Program-made: the position numbers and the translations under genes
The notes under the pieces: model-generated
Seen by the model: only the letters and a program-made list of their open reading frames with translations
What the model was told of the DNA's origin: nothing
The model's database searches: none
Assembly (NCBI GenBank): GCA_947179155.2
Contig: OX359278.1
Span: 17,951,996-18,015,995 of the forward strand
From: Hedera helix
Lineage: Eukaryota > Streptophyta > Magnoliopsida > Apiales > Araliaceae
Reading direction: 5' to 3'
DNA length: 64,000 nt
In this document: piece after piece, positions 48,101 to 59,560 of the stretch
Layout: every line of letters begins with the position of its first letter
Numbering within the stretch: the stretch's first letter is position 1

Positions 48101-51100
48101 TTATAGCTGTCTATAGACTGCTACACCGGACCCTTTACTTGTGTCGTACTCTTTAAAATAAAGTGACTTCCCCAATTGTAATAGCGGATAATATTTTTTT
48201 TATTAAAATCTGTGTGCTTCTCTAATAGATGATGTGGTACCAAGATTTTACATCGTTTATTCCCATATCACGATATATTACGATTTAAAAATACTACTCT
48301 CATATTGCATCACAATGTTACACAGAAAAATTTGCCTACCGTAACATTGAAACGCCAATGACACAGTCGTTCCTAAATTTTGATTGTTAAATCATGCAAT
48401 AAACAGCATAAAATGTGACAACGGTATAAGTTTCCATATCCACCATTTACTATCAAATATTAGAATGTCCTTGAAACTATAAATAAATAATTCCTTTAAG
48501 TTGTTCTTACATCCCATCGAGAAGGATTGAACTCTTTAGGGTTTGGATAAGTCTCGGGATCCATATGTACACCCCTAATCCATGGCAAAATCTTCCACCC
48601 CTTTGGTATAGTGTAACCTTGAAATATTCACAATTGGGCTCTTAGTTATTATTAAATCGAACCAAAACAGTGAAGGAAATATTGAAGAAAAAAGTGTTGA
48701 GCCTAGACTAAGTACCATTGATGTTAACTTCTGCTTTTGTCTCCCGGAAAAGTGTAAAGGATATATTAGCCACGCGGAATGTTTCATCAATTACCTGAAA
48801 CACACAATAGGACTAGTAACTAGTCAATTTGTTTGGCATAAAGTACTAATTTCATTTAAATATGTAACTAATCCATTTCATTTTTCTGTTAATGCGAAGC
48901 TATATTTGTTTGCTAATACGATGCATGAGATAAAACTTTTAGTATAAAACACTGTTTTATTACATGATGAATTCTTTATTTAATCAAAAGACTATTTAAA
49001 AAAAATTATTTATGGTTATTTTATACCCCAAAAGGCACCTTCCTCCATGAATTATTATTCCATCATCAAATGACTTTAAAGATAAAAAAAATATATAATT
49101 TATGTAATTAAATAAAAGATAAAAAAAAATTGTAAGGTATAAACTGGTACAAATAGTCGATTTGGTCCCCCATTTTACAAATAAAAATAAGATTAAGAAT
49201 ACGTAATCGGTTGTTAACATATATACATTTTGGATATATCACATGATTTTTTTTTCCGCTAATCAAAAAATTTATTGATATAAGAATTAATACATGTTAG
49301 TATATATGATATTTAGACATGGGTGGGTTTCTTTCCTATGAATGAAGTTCTACAATTCCACTCGCTTTTTATGGGAGGAGATTATATGAAAATATCATAT
49401 TTTTTCATCTGAAAATATCAATATTTTACATGCTTCTTCAAAGATATAAACAACATGGATGTTTTTAACAAGCATACCTTGGAAAGATATTCCATTTGTT
49501 TAAGTTCTGCAAGGTTAAGTCCAGTCTCCGTGGATGATCTTTTCTTTAGGATTTCCTCTTGCTCTTCCTGAAATGAAATTAATTGGCTTCAATAAAACAT
49601 GGAATTGGAATTGCCCAATATTAAAAGAAAATCTAACCACTTTCATTTTGTCCCACTTACCTTGGCCTTTTGGTGATATTGTGGATGTTCATGTAGGTGA
49701 ATGATTGCCCAAGTAGAGGCATGAGCAAAAGATTCATGGCCAGCAAGTAAATATATAATTATCAAGTCTACAATCTCTTCATCACTCAATTTCCTGCCAT
49801 CCTCGTCTTCAGTTTGCATCATTAAATCAACCATAAATTTCTTTCGCCTTGATTGATTAGTCTTTAGCATTGCTCCCCTCCTTTCAACTACAAGAGCTCG
49901 AAAAACTTTTACCAACTCTTTACGAGCCTGTCAGCATAGTACAACAAAACACAAAGTTGAACCATCAGTAATTTCCTTAGACATGATGTTCATCAAGCAT
50001 GTTGAGGAAAAATAATTCAGTCTACTCCAACTAGTTTGAGATAAATAGCGTTGTTGAGTTAAATATACGTATGTTGAAGGATAAGGGTTAAATGATAACT
50101 TAAGGGAATTGATATTTTCATACATAAATTTAATATTTTCACAAGGGTCTCTCTCACACATAACACATAGATGTGTAGCCTATTCTCTATTCATGACAGT
50201 AAAATCCAGTAGAAATATCATTTTTCTATATAAAAATATCAATTTTCTAATTTTATTGCTGACATGGGTGTATAAATGTGAAATATAAATAGATTATAGC
50301 TAAGAAATATATCTAAGTGATGCATGCTAAAGGATGTGTTCTGCCACCTAATCTTTATGCATTTATCTACATTAATATTCTAATTGAATAAAGAGTATGT
50401 GGGGAGAGCAATATATGGAGTGGCATAGTATATGAGACAAAATGAGAAAGCATAATTGATTTCATCCTGAAAGGGAGAAAAACCTAACCTTGAGTGCTTT
50501 ATGAAAAGCAAATCCTGGAAGATTTATACTCATGGCCTTTAGTCCATGCCCAAGAAGAGTGTACTTCTCTTCCATGGCCTCCAACACTGGACTACTCTCA
50601 GTGCCTAAGATTATATACATGATAATCTTGAAGGCAATCTTCCTCATTTCGCTTAATAACTCGATTGGCCGTTCCTCTAAATCGGACAATTCTTTCAAAC
50701 TAGTTAAAACTATGCCTTCGATGTACTCCAAATATATAGACATGGCTTCATGACCTGTTATTGAAGCTGCTGTTAGGCGACGTTGGCGCCTGTGTTCTTC
50801 ATTTGAAATGCCATGAAGACCTCTTTTCCCTAATATTTTGGTGACCGATGTAGGCCAACCGGGACCATACTTTTCTTCGTCCATCAAGACTTGTATGCAT
50901 GCTTTTGGCGTTGTGAGGATAATGCTAGGATTCCCAAACATGAAGGACTTGTATATTCCAGCGTGACCAAACCTTTATTAATTTTCCTCAGAATGTATTT
51001 CATTAATTATGTGCAACACAAAATAAGGTTGATGCATTCCCAATTACATTGTACTCGATTTTGAAATAAATTCTAAATTTTCTGTCTCATAATCTATCTC

Positions 51101-51725
51101 ATCTCATGTCTCGTATCATGTATTGCTTACAAATGCAAGTTATTTACTTATTTATAGTTAACTTTGTAAGTGGATAATAAGGATTATGTGACATCAGGAT
51201 TGGACAGACATGATGAGACGTGCAAGTATTTGGAATATGTGAAATAGAAGATTTATTTTGGCTTTTTATCATTAACTTTTGAAAAGAAAAAATCTTATAA
51301 TTAGGAATATGTTTTTTGATAAGTCTGCAAATTTCATAACTGCTTTATCTAAAATTTATCGAATTTATAGTGCTTTTAAATTTAAAAATGTATTCAAATT
51401 AATTTCAAAAGTCAAAATTGATGTTTTGGGACAGATAAAGTATATTAATTGATGGAAGCTAGAGAAATATAGAGACATACTTGGTATGAAGATTGGAGAT
51501 GAAGGAATCAGGGTCACCATATTTGTAAGCTTTGAGGAAAGACAACATATTCCCAATAAAAGGCCAACCCATATCACCTGGAGGGAGTGAATACCGCTTT
51601 TCACCCAAATTTCTCAAGTAAAACCACTCATTTGCCCACTTTAACAGCCTATAAATTGCAACAATACCACCTATCAAAACTGTGAAAACCACCAATCCCA
51701 TATGATCATAAAAACTATACTCCAT
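44842..51725 (-). CDS. CYP88-family cytochrome P450 (ent-kaurenoic acid oxidase-like), 8 exons, 496 aa
   Basis: Exons on the minus strand are 51725-51481, 50972-50489, 49927-49661, 49567-49478, 48794-48716, 48617-48511, 47959-47832 and 44932-44842. All introns are GT-AG and phases join cleanly (1491 nt with stop). Signatures: membrane anchor (residues ~8-28), PPGDMGWPFIGN (48-59), I-helix AGHES (305-309), K-helix ETFR (366-369), FNPSRWD (418-424) and the heme loop FGAGSRLCPG with Cys445. The length and PPGDMGWPFIGN-type motif match CYP88, an ER-bound monooxygenase family. CYP88A makes gibberellin precursors from ent-kaurenoic acid, and CYP88D members oxidise triterpenes; which applies here cannot be told. 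The start at 51725 places the anchor at the N-terminus; an upstream in-frame ATG at 51842 would add 39 unusual residues. The last intron is 2.9 kb and contains a LINE. Confidence 0.92.
45091..45158. repeat. (TA)n microsatellite in the last P450 intron
   Basis: An uninterrupted TA run of about 33 units. It produces an artefactual Ile-Tyr repeat ORF on the minus strand (44796-45323). Confidence 0.95.
45950..47640 (+). mobile_element. Internally deleted LINE in the last P450 intron (antisense to the gene)
   Basis: 46010-46303 encodes a 97-residue charged ORF. Its stop overlaps the next start as ATGA (46300-46303). The second ORF (46300-46512) begins MIIISWNVRGVNS and has ANIVLLQETKMENYG, the N-terminal motifs of the plant LINE APE-type endonuclease. 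It ends after about 65 residues, with the rest of the endonuclease and all reverse transcriptase missing. 46515-47600 is a repetitive 3' region ending AGCAATAAAATATTTTTTGC and an A run near 47638. No target duplication was found. Cannot move by itself. Confidence 0.65.
46520..47450 (+). repeat. Diverged repeats around TGCAAGTGATTCAGCAGTG
   Basis: At least six units of roughly 80-110 bp combine AAGAAATGAATTGCAG, TGCAAGTGATTCAGCAGTG, TGTTACAGTCGAAGTG and CTTGCAGCAGGGGAATCCAA. They form the 3' region of the LINE derivative. Confidence 0.65.
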
Positions 51726-52049
51726 TTTCGTATGTGTTTTAAGACGATGATAATGGCCGGTGTGTAAATGGTTGTTAACTTCAAAGGAAAAACTTAATTT
51801 GTGTGGGTTAAGATTTGAATAGAATTGTTCTTTTAAATTCAAGAATAAGAATTAATTTTTTTTGTCTTGAATTTTTGTTTTTTAGTTTCTAACTTCATGT
51901 GACAGAGAAGGTTCTATTCATTTTTGGAATTTTATTTTATATTTTCTTTTCGGACATTTTCATGCAATATTTTTCTCCCTTTGATTTTAACGAATCTTAG
52001 AATAGGTGACAGAAACATTAATCCTTAAATATTGATCAGAAATCACTTG
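51726..52049 (-). promoter_or_regulatory. Upstream region of the CYP88 gene
   Basis: The 5' untranslated region and core promoter are expected here. A minus-strand AT-rich AAAATATAAAATAAAA stretch near 51932-51948, about 210 bp before the ATG, is a candidate TATA region. It is followed upstream by a Stowaway-like MITE at 52050. No specific regulatory site can be named. Confidence 0.3.
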
Positions 52050-52291
52050 GTCCCTCAGTTCAAAAATATAGGATAAATATTGACTTTTTTAAGTTGATCT
52101 AAAATGTTCTTAAATTTTAAAATTAATATGGATTCTTTTAGTTTTAAAGAATATAATTATGAAATTGTAAATTATAAAAAGCACTACGTACTATTTATAA
52201 ATTTATTTATTTTTAATACAAAATAAATCACATAAATTTTTAATTTTGAATTAATTGTTTCAACGATCATTATATTTGGGAACTGAGGGAG
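52050..52291. mobile_element. Stowaway-like MITE
   Basis: Left end TCCCTCAGTTC; right end read on the other strand CTCCCTCAGTTCCC. These match Stowaway (Tc1/mariner) termini. TA follows the right end; the left flank reads TTG, probably a mutated TA. About 242 bp, AT-rich, non-coding. It lies roughly 325 bp upstream of the P450 start codon. Confidence 0.7.
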
Positions 52292-53214
52292 TATTTGACA
52301 ATTGATTTGATGAAGTTTGATTAGTTCTTCCATATCCAGTTTGTAGAGCAGGCTCTTAGCAATAGTTTTTTGAAGTTTGATTTATTTATTTTCCATTTGC
52401 AAAAATAAAAGTACAATTTAATCCAAATCAAAATAACAAATTAGATATGGCAAATTGATCATTAGTTTTGAATGGGGCCAAAGTAGAATTATAATCCATC
52501 ATAATTTTAGGAGAGAGGAAACCAAAAAACATCATGTGAATATAATGAAAAAATAGCAACAATCCAACTAACATACACTGTTCAAATTGAACATTCTACG
52601 CGGCCAGCCTATATAAATGAATTGCACTGTATTTCATATAATCTTTATTATACAAATGCGAGTATATGCTATATAAATACTACTCATTTAAATAGAACTA
52701 CTTAAATGAATTAGTATTCCTCGAATTTATATACGTAATTGAAAGCACCACTGAAGTTGCACCAACCTAAACTTTAATCTAAAGCCATACTAGATTAGCA
52801 ATACTATTATGCCACAAACAATTAGTTCAGACCGGCGAACATATGTTAGCATACAAGTCCATGTTTCTCAAAATTAGGCATAATGGCATGTTACACTTTT
52901 TCCTAGTCCTAATTTCTTTTTCAATATTCATAATGCATGGCATGTTATTTAAATTGTCATAATGGAATTATATGATGAATGTCAAAAAGTAGTAATAAAC
53001 AATACAAGGTAAAGAATGAATTGATTTACAGGTGTACCGAGTGCCCACGGCCAAATATTTCCCAAATTTAGTGTTTTAGCGTTAAAATCAGTCTCATTCG
53101 ACTTATTTTTCATATATATATATATATATATATATATTAAGATTTGCCATTAACACGTATAAATGTAGTTATTCTTCTGGTAGCTCCTATAAGCTTTCTT
53201 ATACTCTTTTTTTT

Positions 53215-53250
<36 letters not shown>

Positions 53251-53583
53251 TCTGGTCACAAAAAGTGTATCAAATAATATGTTATCATCGTATTGGTGGG
53301 TAGATCTCACATGATTAATTATATTTCAAAATGTTATTAAAATATTCAATGTTATATCAATCAAAACCTATTTAAAATTAAAAATTTAAGACCCTTATAT
53401 TAATCTTTCTTAAATAAAAAATTACTTATCTTCATAGCGTAGGTAGCATTAAATTTTAAGACTGGATTTCCATTTGGACACAAGTATCAGAAAATTATGT
53501 TTAACTAAAACATGTGAAGGTGTTTTTAGTTTCCTCTTTCCTGGTCTGGAAATAAATGTTTAGTCTACAGGCGTTACTATATA
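52292..53583. other. AT-rich intergenic DNA with two (AT)n microsatellites
   Basis: (AT)n tracts at about 53111-53138 and 53221-53247. No gene seen. Confidence 0.6.
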
Positions 53584-53840
53584 CTCCCTTCATTCAAAGT
53601 ATATGATTAATATTTTTTTAATTCAATTTGAGATATTTTAAAATTTAAAATTAATATATTTTTTTATATTTTATTTTAGAAAATAAAATCGTGAAAAATA
53701 TAAATTATGTAAAAAAAGTATTACTAATTACAAAAAGTATTACTTTTAAATATAAAATAAAATGCATAAATTTAAATTTTAAAGTATTTCATATTAATTT
53801 TAAGAGTCAAATTTTATCTTATATTTAAAAACAGAAAGAG
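53584..53840. mobile_element. Stowaway-like MITE with TA target duplication
   Basis: Left CTCCCTTCATTC; right on the other strand CTCTTTCTG. TA flanks both ends (53582-53583 and 53841-53842). The interior is AT-rich and partly self-complementary. Non-coding. Confidence 0.65.
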
Positions 53841-53875
53841 TAATATATATAATTATATACCACATGCATAATTGT

Positions 53876-54022
53876 CTAAAGGGTTTTCTTAAGTTTTTCA
53901 AGCACCGTGTAGTAGCTGGAAGCATGGAAGAAGTCATATGGTACAGCTAGTGGGCGTGAATTTGACTGCCGGCAGTTTTGTTTGACCATATCTTTAGCAA
54001 AAAGAAATATATTGGTCAAAGC
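53876..54022 (-). pseudogene. Isolated terminal-exon-like ORF, identity unknown
   Basis: A minus-strand TTTGCAG acceptor is followed by 48 codons and a TAG stop. The peptide is well balanced in composition (for example KDMVKQNCRQSNSRPLAVPY), unlike the low-complexity frames around it. It looks like the last exon of an ordinary gene. No preceding exon could be recognised upstream, although an open frame continues to 54103. I do not recognise the family. It could be a gene fragment or the 3' end of a gene with a long intron. Confidence 0.3.
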
Positions 54023-54103
54023 CTGCAAATTAAAATTTTTTTTACAATTTAAAACAAATATATTACATACTAAATTAAAAGCCTGCTGTAATGAAGTACC
54101 CAA

Positions 54104-55119
54104 AGCTAGCTAGAGTTCTCTATATATATAGATGTTGGGTTTTTTTGATCGAAACCATGAGATTATTTTAATTAAATTAGGAGTATTTTAATTTGATACG
54201 TGTGAGACGTGTAATTCTATTTCAAATTACTGGGACCATGTAAGCCATGAGAAGCTTGAAATTTCCAAATCCGAATATGGATTGAAATTGGGATCGATGC
54301 ATTACTTGCTGGTGTCTTTTGTTTAATTCCAAAATCAACTTGGAATCTAATACATTACATAGTGGGCTAGCTCGGTTGGAAGAAAATCCAAAAACCTATT
54401 TGTAATTGTTTTCATGTTATTGGTTATATTAATAGAGTTGCGCAAAAGCCCGAAACCAGGGGGGCTTGGCCGGGCCCGATCGACCTTAAGATCTTATAAA
54501 AAGGCCACAGCTTGAACATAAAACCCCATCCGATCTGACTTATGTATGAGACATATATAACTTGGGTAGGAGAAGGAAAAGTAGGCGATGTGGCCAAATT
54601 TGTTTACTGGTTCTCAGTTCTCACCCAATTTGCCTCCATGTGTTGAAGGTATTCATTCCCTATTATTGTTCCATTTGCAAATTCTTGACGGCAACTACAA
54701 AATCAATCTTCTGGATTACTGCCCTTTTTTTTTGTTAGAGTAGCTCATGCTTAATTTTTTCAGCAGATTGGGAAGGGACTTTAGTAGGTCCCATGAACAC
54801 ACTGACTGAGTGAAAACTTTTGGTTCAGTCCTTTGGTAAAATCAAACCGCAATCTTTTAAAAAGCTTTGGCTTTAGGGACATGAGAGCTTCGCGGTGGAT
54901 TTCTTCATAGGGAATGGGGCAAGGCAAGTTGGTTGTTATTTGAAGTTGGATGCATTTGGTTTATTATTTATCTTCTTATTTTTCCCACCCTATGTATACT
55001 GTTCAGCTGCTCTAAATCTTGGTTGTGTTCCTGTAAGAGCTTCCAAAGGCAAATAATCCCAGAAGCTACCTCAGTCCAAGGAATCACAAATCTGGTTCTG
55101 TTCCCCTTAAAATTTTTAA
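54104..55119. other. Intergenic DNA, nothing recognised
   Basis: Includes a GGGCCCGAT-type stretch near 54460-54480 that recalls hAT termini but has no partner. The plus-strand ORF at 54933-55319 begins with hydrophobic residues and runs into a minisatellite; no gene is supported. Confidence 0.45.
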
Positions 55120-55124
55120 TAACA

Positions 55125-55290
55125 CTACCGACGAAAGAAATCCGACGTCACCGCGGCACCCATTTTCAACCTGAGTTCCGACATCACTACGACACCCATT
55201 TTCAACTTGAAAGAAATCTGACATCACTACGGTACCCATTTTCTGCTTCCCCTTGTATTTTGGCACCCATTTTCAACCTAAAGTCTCCTG
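55125..55290. repeat. Minisatellite with CACCCATTTTCAACCTG
   Basis: Four diverged units of roughly 35-50 bp share (T/C)CGACATCACTACG and CACCCATTTTCAAC. The 128-residue ORF crossing it is repetitive for this reason. Confidence 0.7.
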
Positions 55291-55424
55291 GTTTGGTTTC
55301 CAAACTCAAAAAAACTTGAACACTATTATTGTTCGCACACCAGTTTACCCATTAGTCACCGAGTCTGCTGAAATGGGTTGCTCAAAAGAGCTATTCTCTG
55401 ATAAGAGTAATAAGGCTCATGACT

Positions 55425-55845
55425 AGTTGCTAGTCCCACATCACTTGAAAGCCAAAAACCATCTCCTCTGAAAAGTATAAATAAGGCCTTAGAGGGTTAA
55501 GGGATACAATGGCTAATAGGTAAACCCGGTGGCCTATGCTAGTGCTCGTTTCTATAATCCGGCATCAACAGGCCTGATTTTGTTGGAACAAGTATGGGCC
55601 GGCTTAGCTTGGTGAATAGTCAAAGTTAGACTGGATCATGCTGGCCCATTGTGCCAGTGGTTAATTGGTAAACCCGTGGCCTATGTTAGTGCTCATTTTT
55701 TCATTGGAGAGGGGTAAGGCCCGCCTTGGGCCTGTAAGCAAGCATCAACAGGCCTGATTTTGTTGGAACAAGTATGGCCGCTTAGCTTGGTCAATGGTCA
55801 AAGTTGGATTGGATCAGGCTGGCTCATTATGCACCACTAGTTCTA
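55425..55845 (+). repeat. LTR-like segment with a ~160 bp tandem duplication
   Basis: GTCCCACATCACTTGAAAG and AGTATAAATAAGGC (near 55478-55491) resemble a plant LTR promoter. Two copies follow (about 55513-55660 and 55661-55841). Both contain GGCCTATG(C/T)TAGTGCTC and AACAGGCCTGATTTTGTTGG. It may be the LTR of the copia remnant downstream, but the ends are not defined. Confidence 0.45.
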
Positions 55846-56119
55846 TATATATGGCTTATGGGTGCGGCGTGAACTGCTAAAAAATAAAAAGATTCTATAT
55901 TTTATTGATTAATTGGTATTTGACATAAGACAAGAACTAAAAAATCATTGACTATTTTTTGGAAGGGAAATTTTATTGAGGAACAGAACGAAAATTGAGA
56001 GAGTTTGCGTGAAGGTTTATTCATAGATGACGTTATTCATTCAGATTAATTAATAGTTGAAAGATTTTAATAATTTGGAGAATTTTTGGGTGGTGAGGTA
56101 ATTTGCACAATTATTTTTG

Positions 56120-59040
56120 ATAAATTGAATGGAAGAATCAAGTGGCGTCATGATTAAATTGATCTAATCTAATTTTCTAATTTGAAAGTCTAGAATGAAA
56201 GACATCTTTTATTGTAAGGATTTGTATAAACTATTGGAGCTTAAGGGAATTAAGTTAGTGGATAAATTTGAAGCTAATTAGAAAAAGATGAATAGGAAGA
56301 TGATATTGTGAACCTGAAGTATAAATATGGTAGCAGTGTATCTCTGAACATATGAGTGAGTTTCAGGGATTAATGAACTAATTGTCTACCATAAAGTTGA
56401 ATCTTGATGACGAGATTTAGGCGTTGTTACTTCTCAGTTCGTTGCTTAATAGTTAGGAAACTTGGTTGTATCATTAAGCAATTCAGCTCTGAAAGAAAAA
56501 ATAACTATGCAGATGGCCAAGGACAACATACATAATGAGAAAATAAGGCGAAAGGAGTAATTTCAAGGGATCACATATGGGAAACATGAATCGCAGCAAA
56601 AATAGAAATTTTAGAAATCAAAATAGTAAGCCAAAGACCAGAGAAGGCGTTACATATAGGTGTTTCCATTGTAACAAGATCAGTACTACAAAATAAATTA
56701 CAAGATTTGGTTAGAGAAACAGAAAACTAGTAAGAAAAAGTTGAGGATAAGAATACTGTAACTACAGTTACCGAGGACATTATGTTTCTTTTATTCGGGC
56801 AAGAAGAATAATGTTTACATGTTAATTAGAAAATTGATTGGGTTATTGATACTAGTCCTTCGTTTCATGCTAAGCCCAAGAAGGAATTCGTCATGATGTA
56901 CAAAATTGGAGACTTTGGGCATGCGAGAATGGGAAACATTGATCTGTCCAAGATTGCTGGAATTGGCCATGTTTGCATTTAAAAAGATGTAGGCTGCATT
57001 ACTACTTTGAGGGATGTTAGACATATTCCATATTTACGCCTCAACTTGATTTCTGGTATAGCCTTGGACATGGAAGGCTATAAGAATCACTTCGACAGCA
57101 AAAAGTGGAAACTTCCTAATGGTGCAGTGGTAGTTGCAAGAGGTGCGACTTGCTGTACATTGTACAAGACTCAATATGAAGGTGTATTCTAGTGACTTGA
57201 ATGCACTTGAAGATGAATCTATACCGAATCTGAGGCATAAAAAGGCTCGGGCACATGAGTGAGAAGGGGTTGCAGATATTAGCAAAGAGGTCCCTCGTTT
57301 CTTTTGCTAAATGTAGTATTCTAAACCTTTTTGATTATTGTTTGTTTTCGTAAGCAGACTAGAGTTTCTTTTAGTAGCTCCACTAAAAAAAATCCAAGTT
57401 ACTTGAGATAGTATATTATGTTGTATGTGGTCCCATAGAGGATGAGTCCTTAGGTGATAATATATATTTTACTACTTTTATTGATGATGCTTCACGTAAG
57501 GTGTGGACATATTTGTTGAAAACAAAAGACCAAGTATTCTAGCACTTTTAGAGTTTCCATACTATGGTTGAAAGGGAGACTGAAAAATTATTGAAGTTCC
57601 TTCGCAATGATAATAGATGAGAATACACTTCAAAGGAGTTTGCGGCACATTGATAAATATAGTATTCGACATGAGTAAACAGTTCCTGGCACTCCATAGC
57701 ATAATGGTGTGGCTGAGAAAATGAACTGCAATATTATTGAACGAGCCTGATGCATGTTAAGAATGGCTAAGCTGCTTAAATTATTCTCATTGAAGTTGTT
57801 TGTATTGTTTGTTACCTGATTAATAGATGTCCATCAGCATATGGAGATATAAAGTTTGGGTACAGGTTATGGGATCCAGTTCAGAAAAAATTATTCAAAA
57901 GCAGAGATATGGTATTTTATGAATACCAAAATTATAAGAATTTTGATAATGTTACACACCCCGAGATGATAGTTTTCCAGATCTCAATAGAGTTCTTTCT
58001 CCATTACAGAACGCCACAGTTGGAGAAGGAGTTCAAAATAAAAAGTGGGCTGATACAGATTTGCATGATGGCGTTGGGTCAAATGTAGAGAGTGTTGAGC
58101 AGGGGAGCAACCCCCCCCCCCCCCCCCCCAATCTTGATATTGAAGAACCTTAGCTCAGGTGATCCACGAGAGTACACGTACCATTAGTTAGGTATCCTTC
58201 TTCTGAATATCATTTAGCTAAGGAGGGGGAGCCAAAGATAGTTGGACAAGATGCTAACATGATTTACAAGCTCAAGGGTGAGTTGGTCAAGTCCTTTGAT
58301 ATGAAGGATTTAAGTCTGGCTAAGCAATTTTTGGGCATAAAGATTGTTTGACAAGAAGGCCAAGAGATTATGGTCATCACAAGAAAAATATGTTGAACTA
58401 GTGCTTGTAAGAGTTCAACATGGGTGATGTTAAGCCAGTTAGCACACCACTGACCAGTTATTTTAAGTTGATGAAGCGTATGTGTCCCTACTCCTCTATT
58501 GTAAGGAGTCTTATGTGCTCGATGATTTGTATGCAGCTAGATATTGCTCATGCAGTTAGTGTTGTGAGCAGGTATTTGTCAAATCTTGGTTGAGAACATT
58601 GGGAAGCAATTAAATTGATTTTTAGATATTTGAAAGCTACTTCCAATTTGTGTTTGGGTTTTGGTGGTCCGAATCCAATTTTGGAGGATTTTATAGATGC
58701 AGACATAGTAGGTTCTAAAGAGAAGAAATCTACTACAAGGTATTTGTTTACTTTGGCAGGGGGAGTTGTATCATGTAGTCCTCGTTGCAAAAGTGTGTTT
58801 GGTGCTTTGTCTATAATTGAGTCAAAATATATTATTGCTACGGAACCTGACAAGGAGATGTTATGGCTAAAGCAGGTTCTCCAAGAGTTGGGTTTGACAC
58901 AGGATGAGTATGTGATTTATTGTGATAGTCATAGTGCAAGTAAATTAACAAAGAATGCCACTTATCATAATAGTACCAAGCATATTGATGTTGGCTATCA
59001 CTAGTTCTGAGAAGTGAAGAAAATTTATACCGATGAAAAA
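56120..59040 (+). pseudogene. Copia (Tork-like) gag-pol remnant
   Basis: gag is recognisable but broken: CKDLYKLLELKGIKLVDK near 56210-56270, HMSEFQGLMN near 56350, and a zinc-knuckle start RCFHCNK near 56665. Protease has V-I-D-T-S in place of the D-S/T-G site, then GAG-pre-integrase sequence (57007-57192; LRDVRHIPYLRLNLIS). Integrase keeps TVPGTPQHNGVAEKMN. Reverse transcriptase is reduced to SFDMKDLSLAKQFLGIKIV and nearby parts. RNase H is best preserved (58615-59004; LWLKQVLQELGLTQDEYVIY and TKHIDVGYH). The middle of integrase and most of reverse transcriptase are deleted. A 19-base C run sits at 58111-58129. Inactive. Confidence 0.8.
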
Positions 59041-59071
59041 TGGCGAATGGTCACTTATGTCCCTCCAAGTT

Positions 59072-59560
59072 CACTACAAGAAAACTGGCTAAAATCGACG
59101 TAATTATTTCTAACAGAATAAATTTCGTCAAACATAGTATAAATTCGACGAAATATTATGTCAACAATAATTCCGTCGGAAGTATATTATGTTCGACAGA
59201 ATTCCGTCAGGAATATGAAAAGGCATAGGCCATGGAAAAATTCCTGATTGGGCCAAAGTTATAGTCGACAGAATGATACATTTTCGATGGAACATCCGTC
59301 AAAAATAAATTTAATTTCGACGAACTTAATTTTGACGAAATTTCGTAGAAGATATTAAAATTAAAACCCCTGAATCAGTTAGCCTTATCAGATTCATTTC
59401 TTTTTCTTTCATTCAGCCCTCGTTTCTCTCTTCTCTCTCATCTCTCATTCCATCGTCTCTCTTTCTTCTCCAGTTCTCAACATCATCGATCGGACCTAAA
59501 GCCCGCCACCGACGCCATCGATCTTTAAGTACGACGGAATATTTGTTTTAAAAAAAAAAC
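59072..59560 (+). mobile_element. CACTA transposon terminus
   Basis: CACTACAAGAAAAC at 59072 is the conserved plant CACTA (En/Spm) terminal repeat. The following 300 bp hold repeated subterminal words such as TCGACGAAAT, TTCCGTCGG and TCGACAGAAT in both directions, as CACTA subterminal regions do. A pyrimidine-rich TTTCTCTCTTCTCTCTCATC stretch (59425-59475) resembles a 5' untranslated region. The opposite terminus (ending CTTGTAGTG) was not found downstream, so the element is truncated or extends past the window. It is inserted just after the copia RNase H. Confidence 0.75.

Noticed and set aside
51459..51842. Upstream P450 start at 51842
   Set aside because: The extra 39 residues are polar and histidine-rich and would bury the membrane anchor. 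The ATG at 51725 gives a normal P450 N-terminus.
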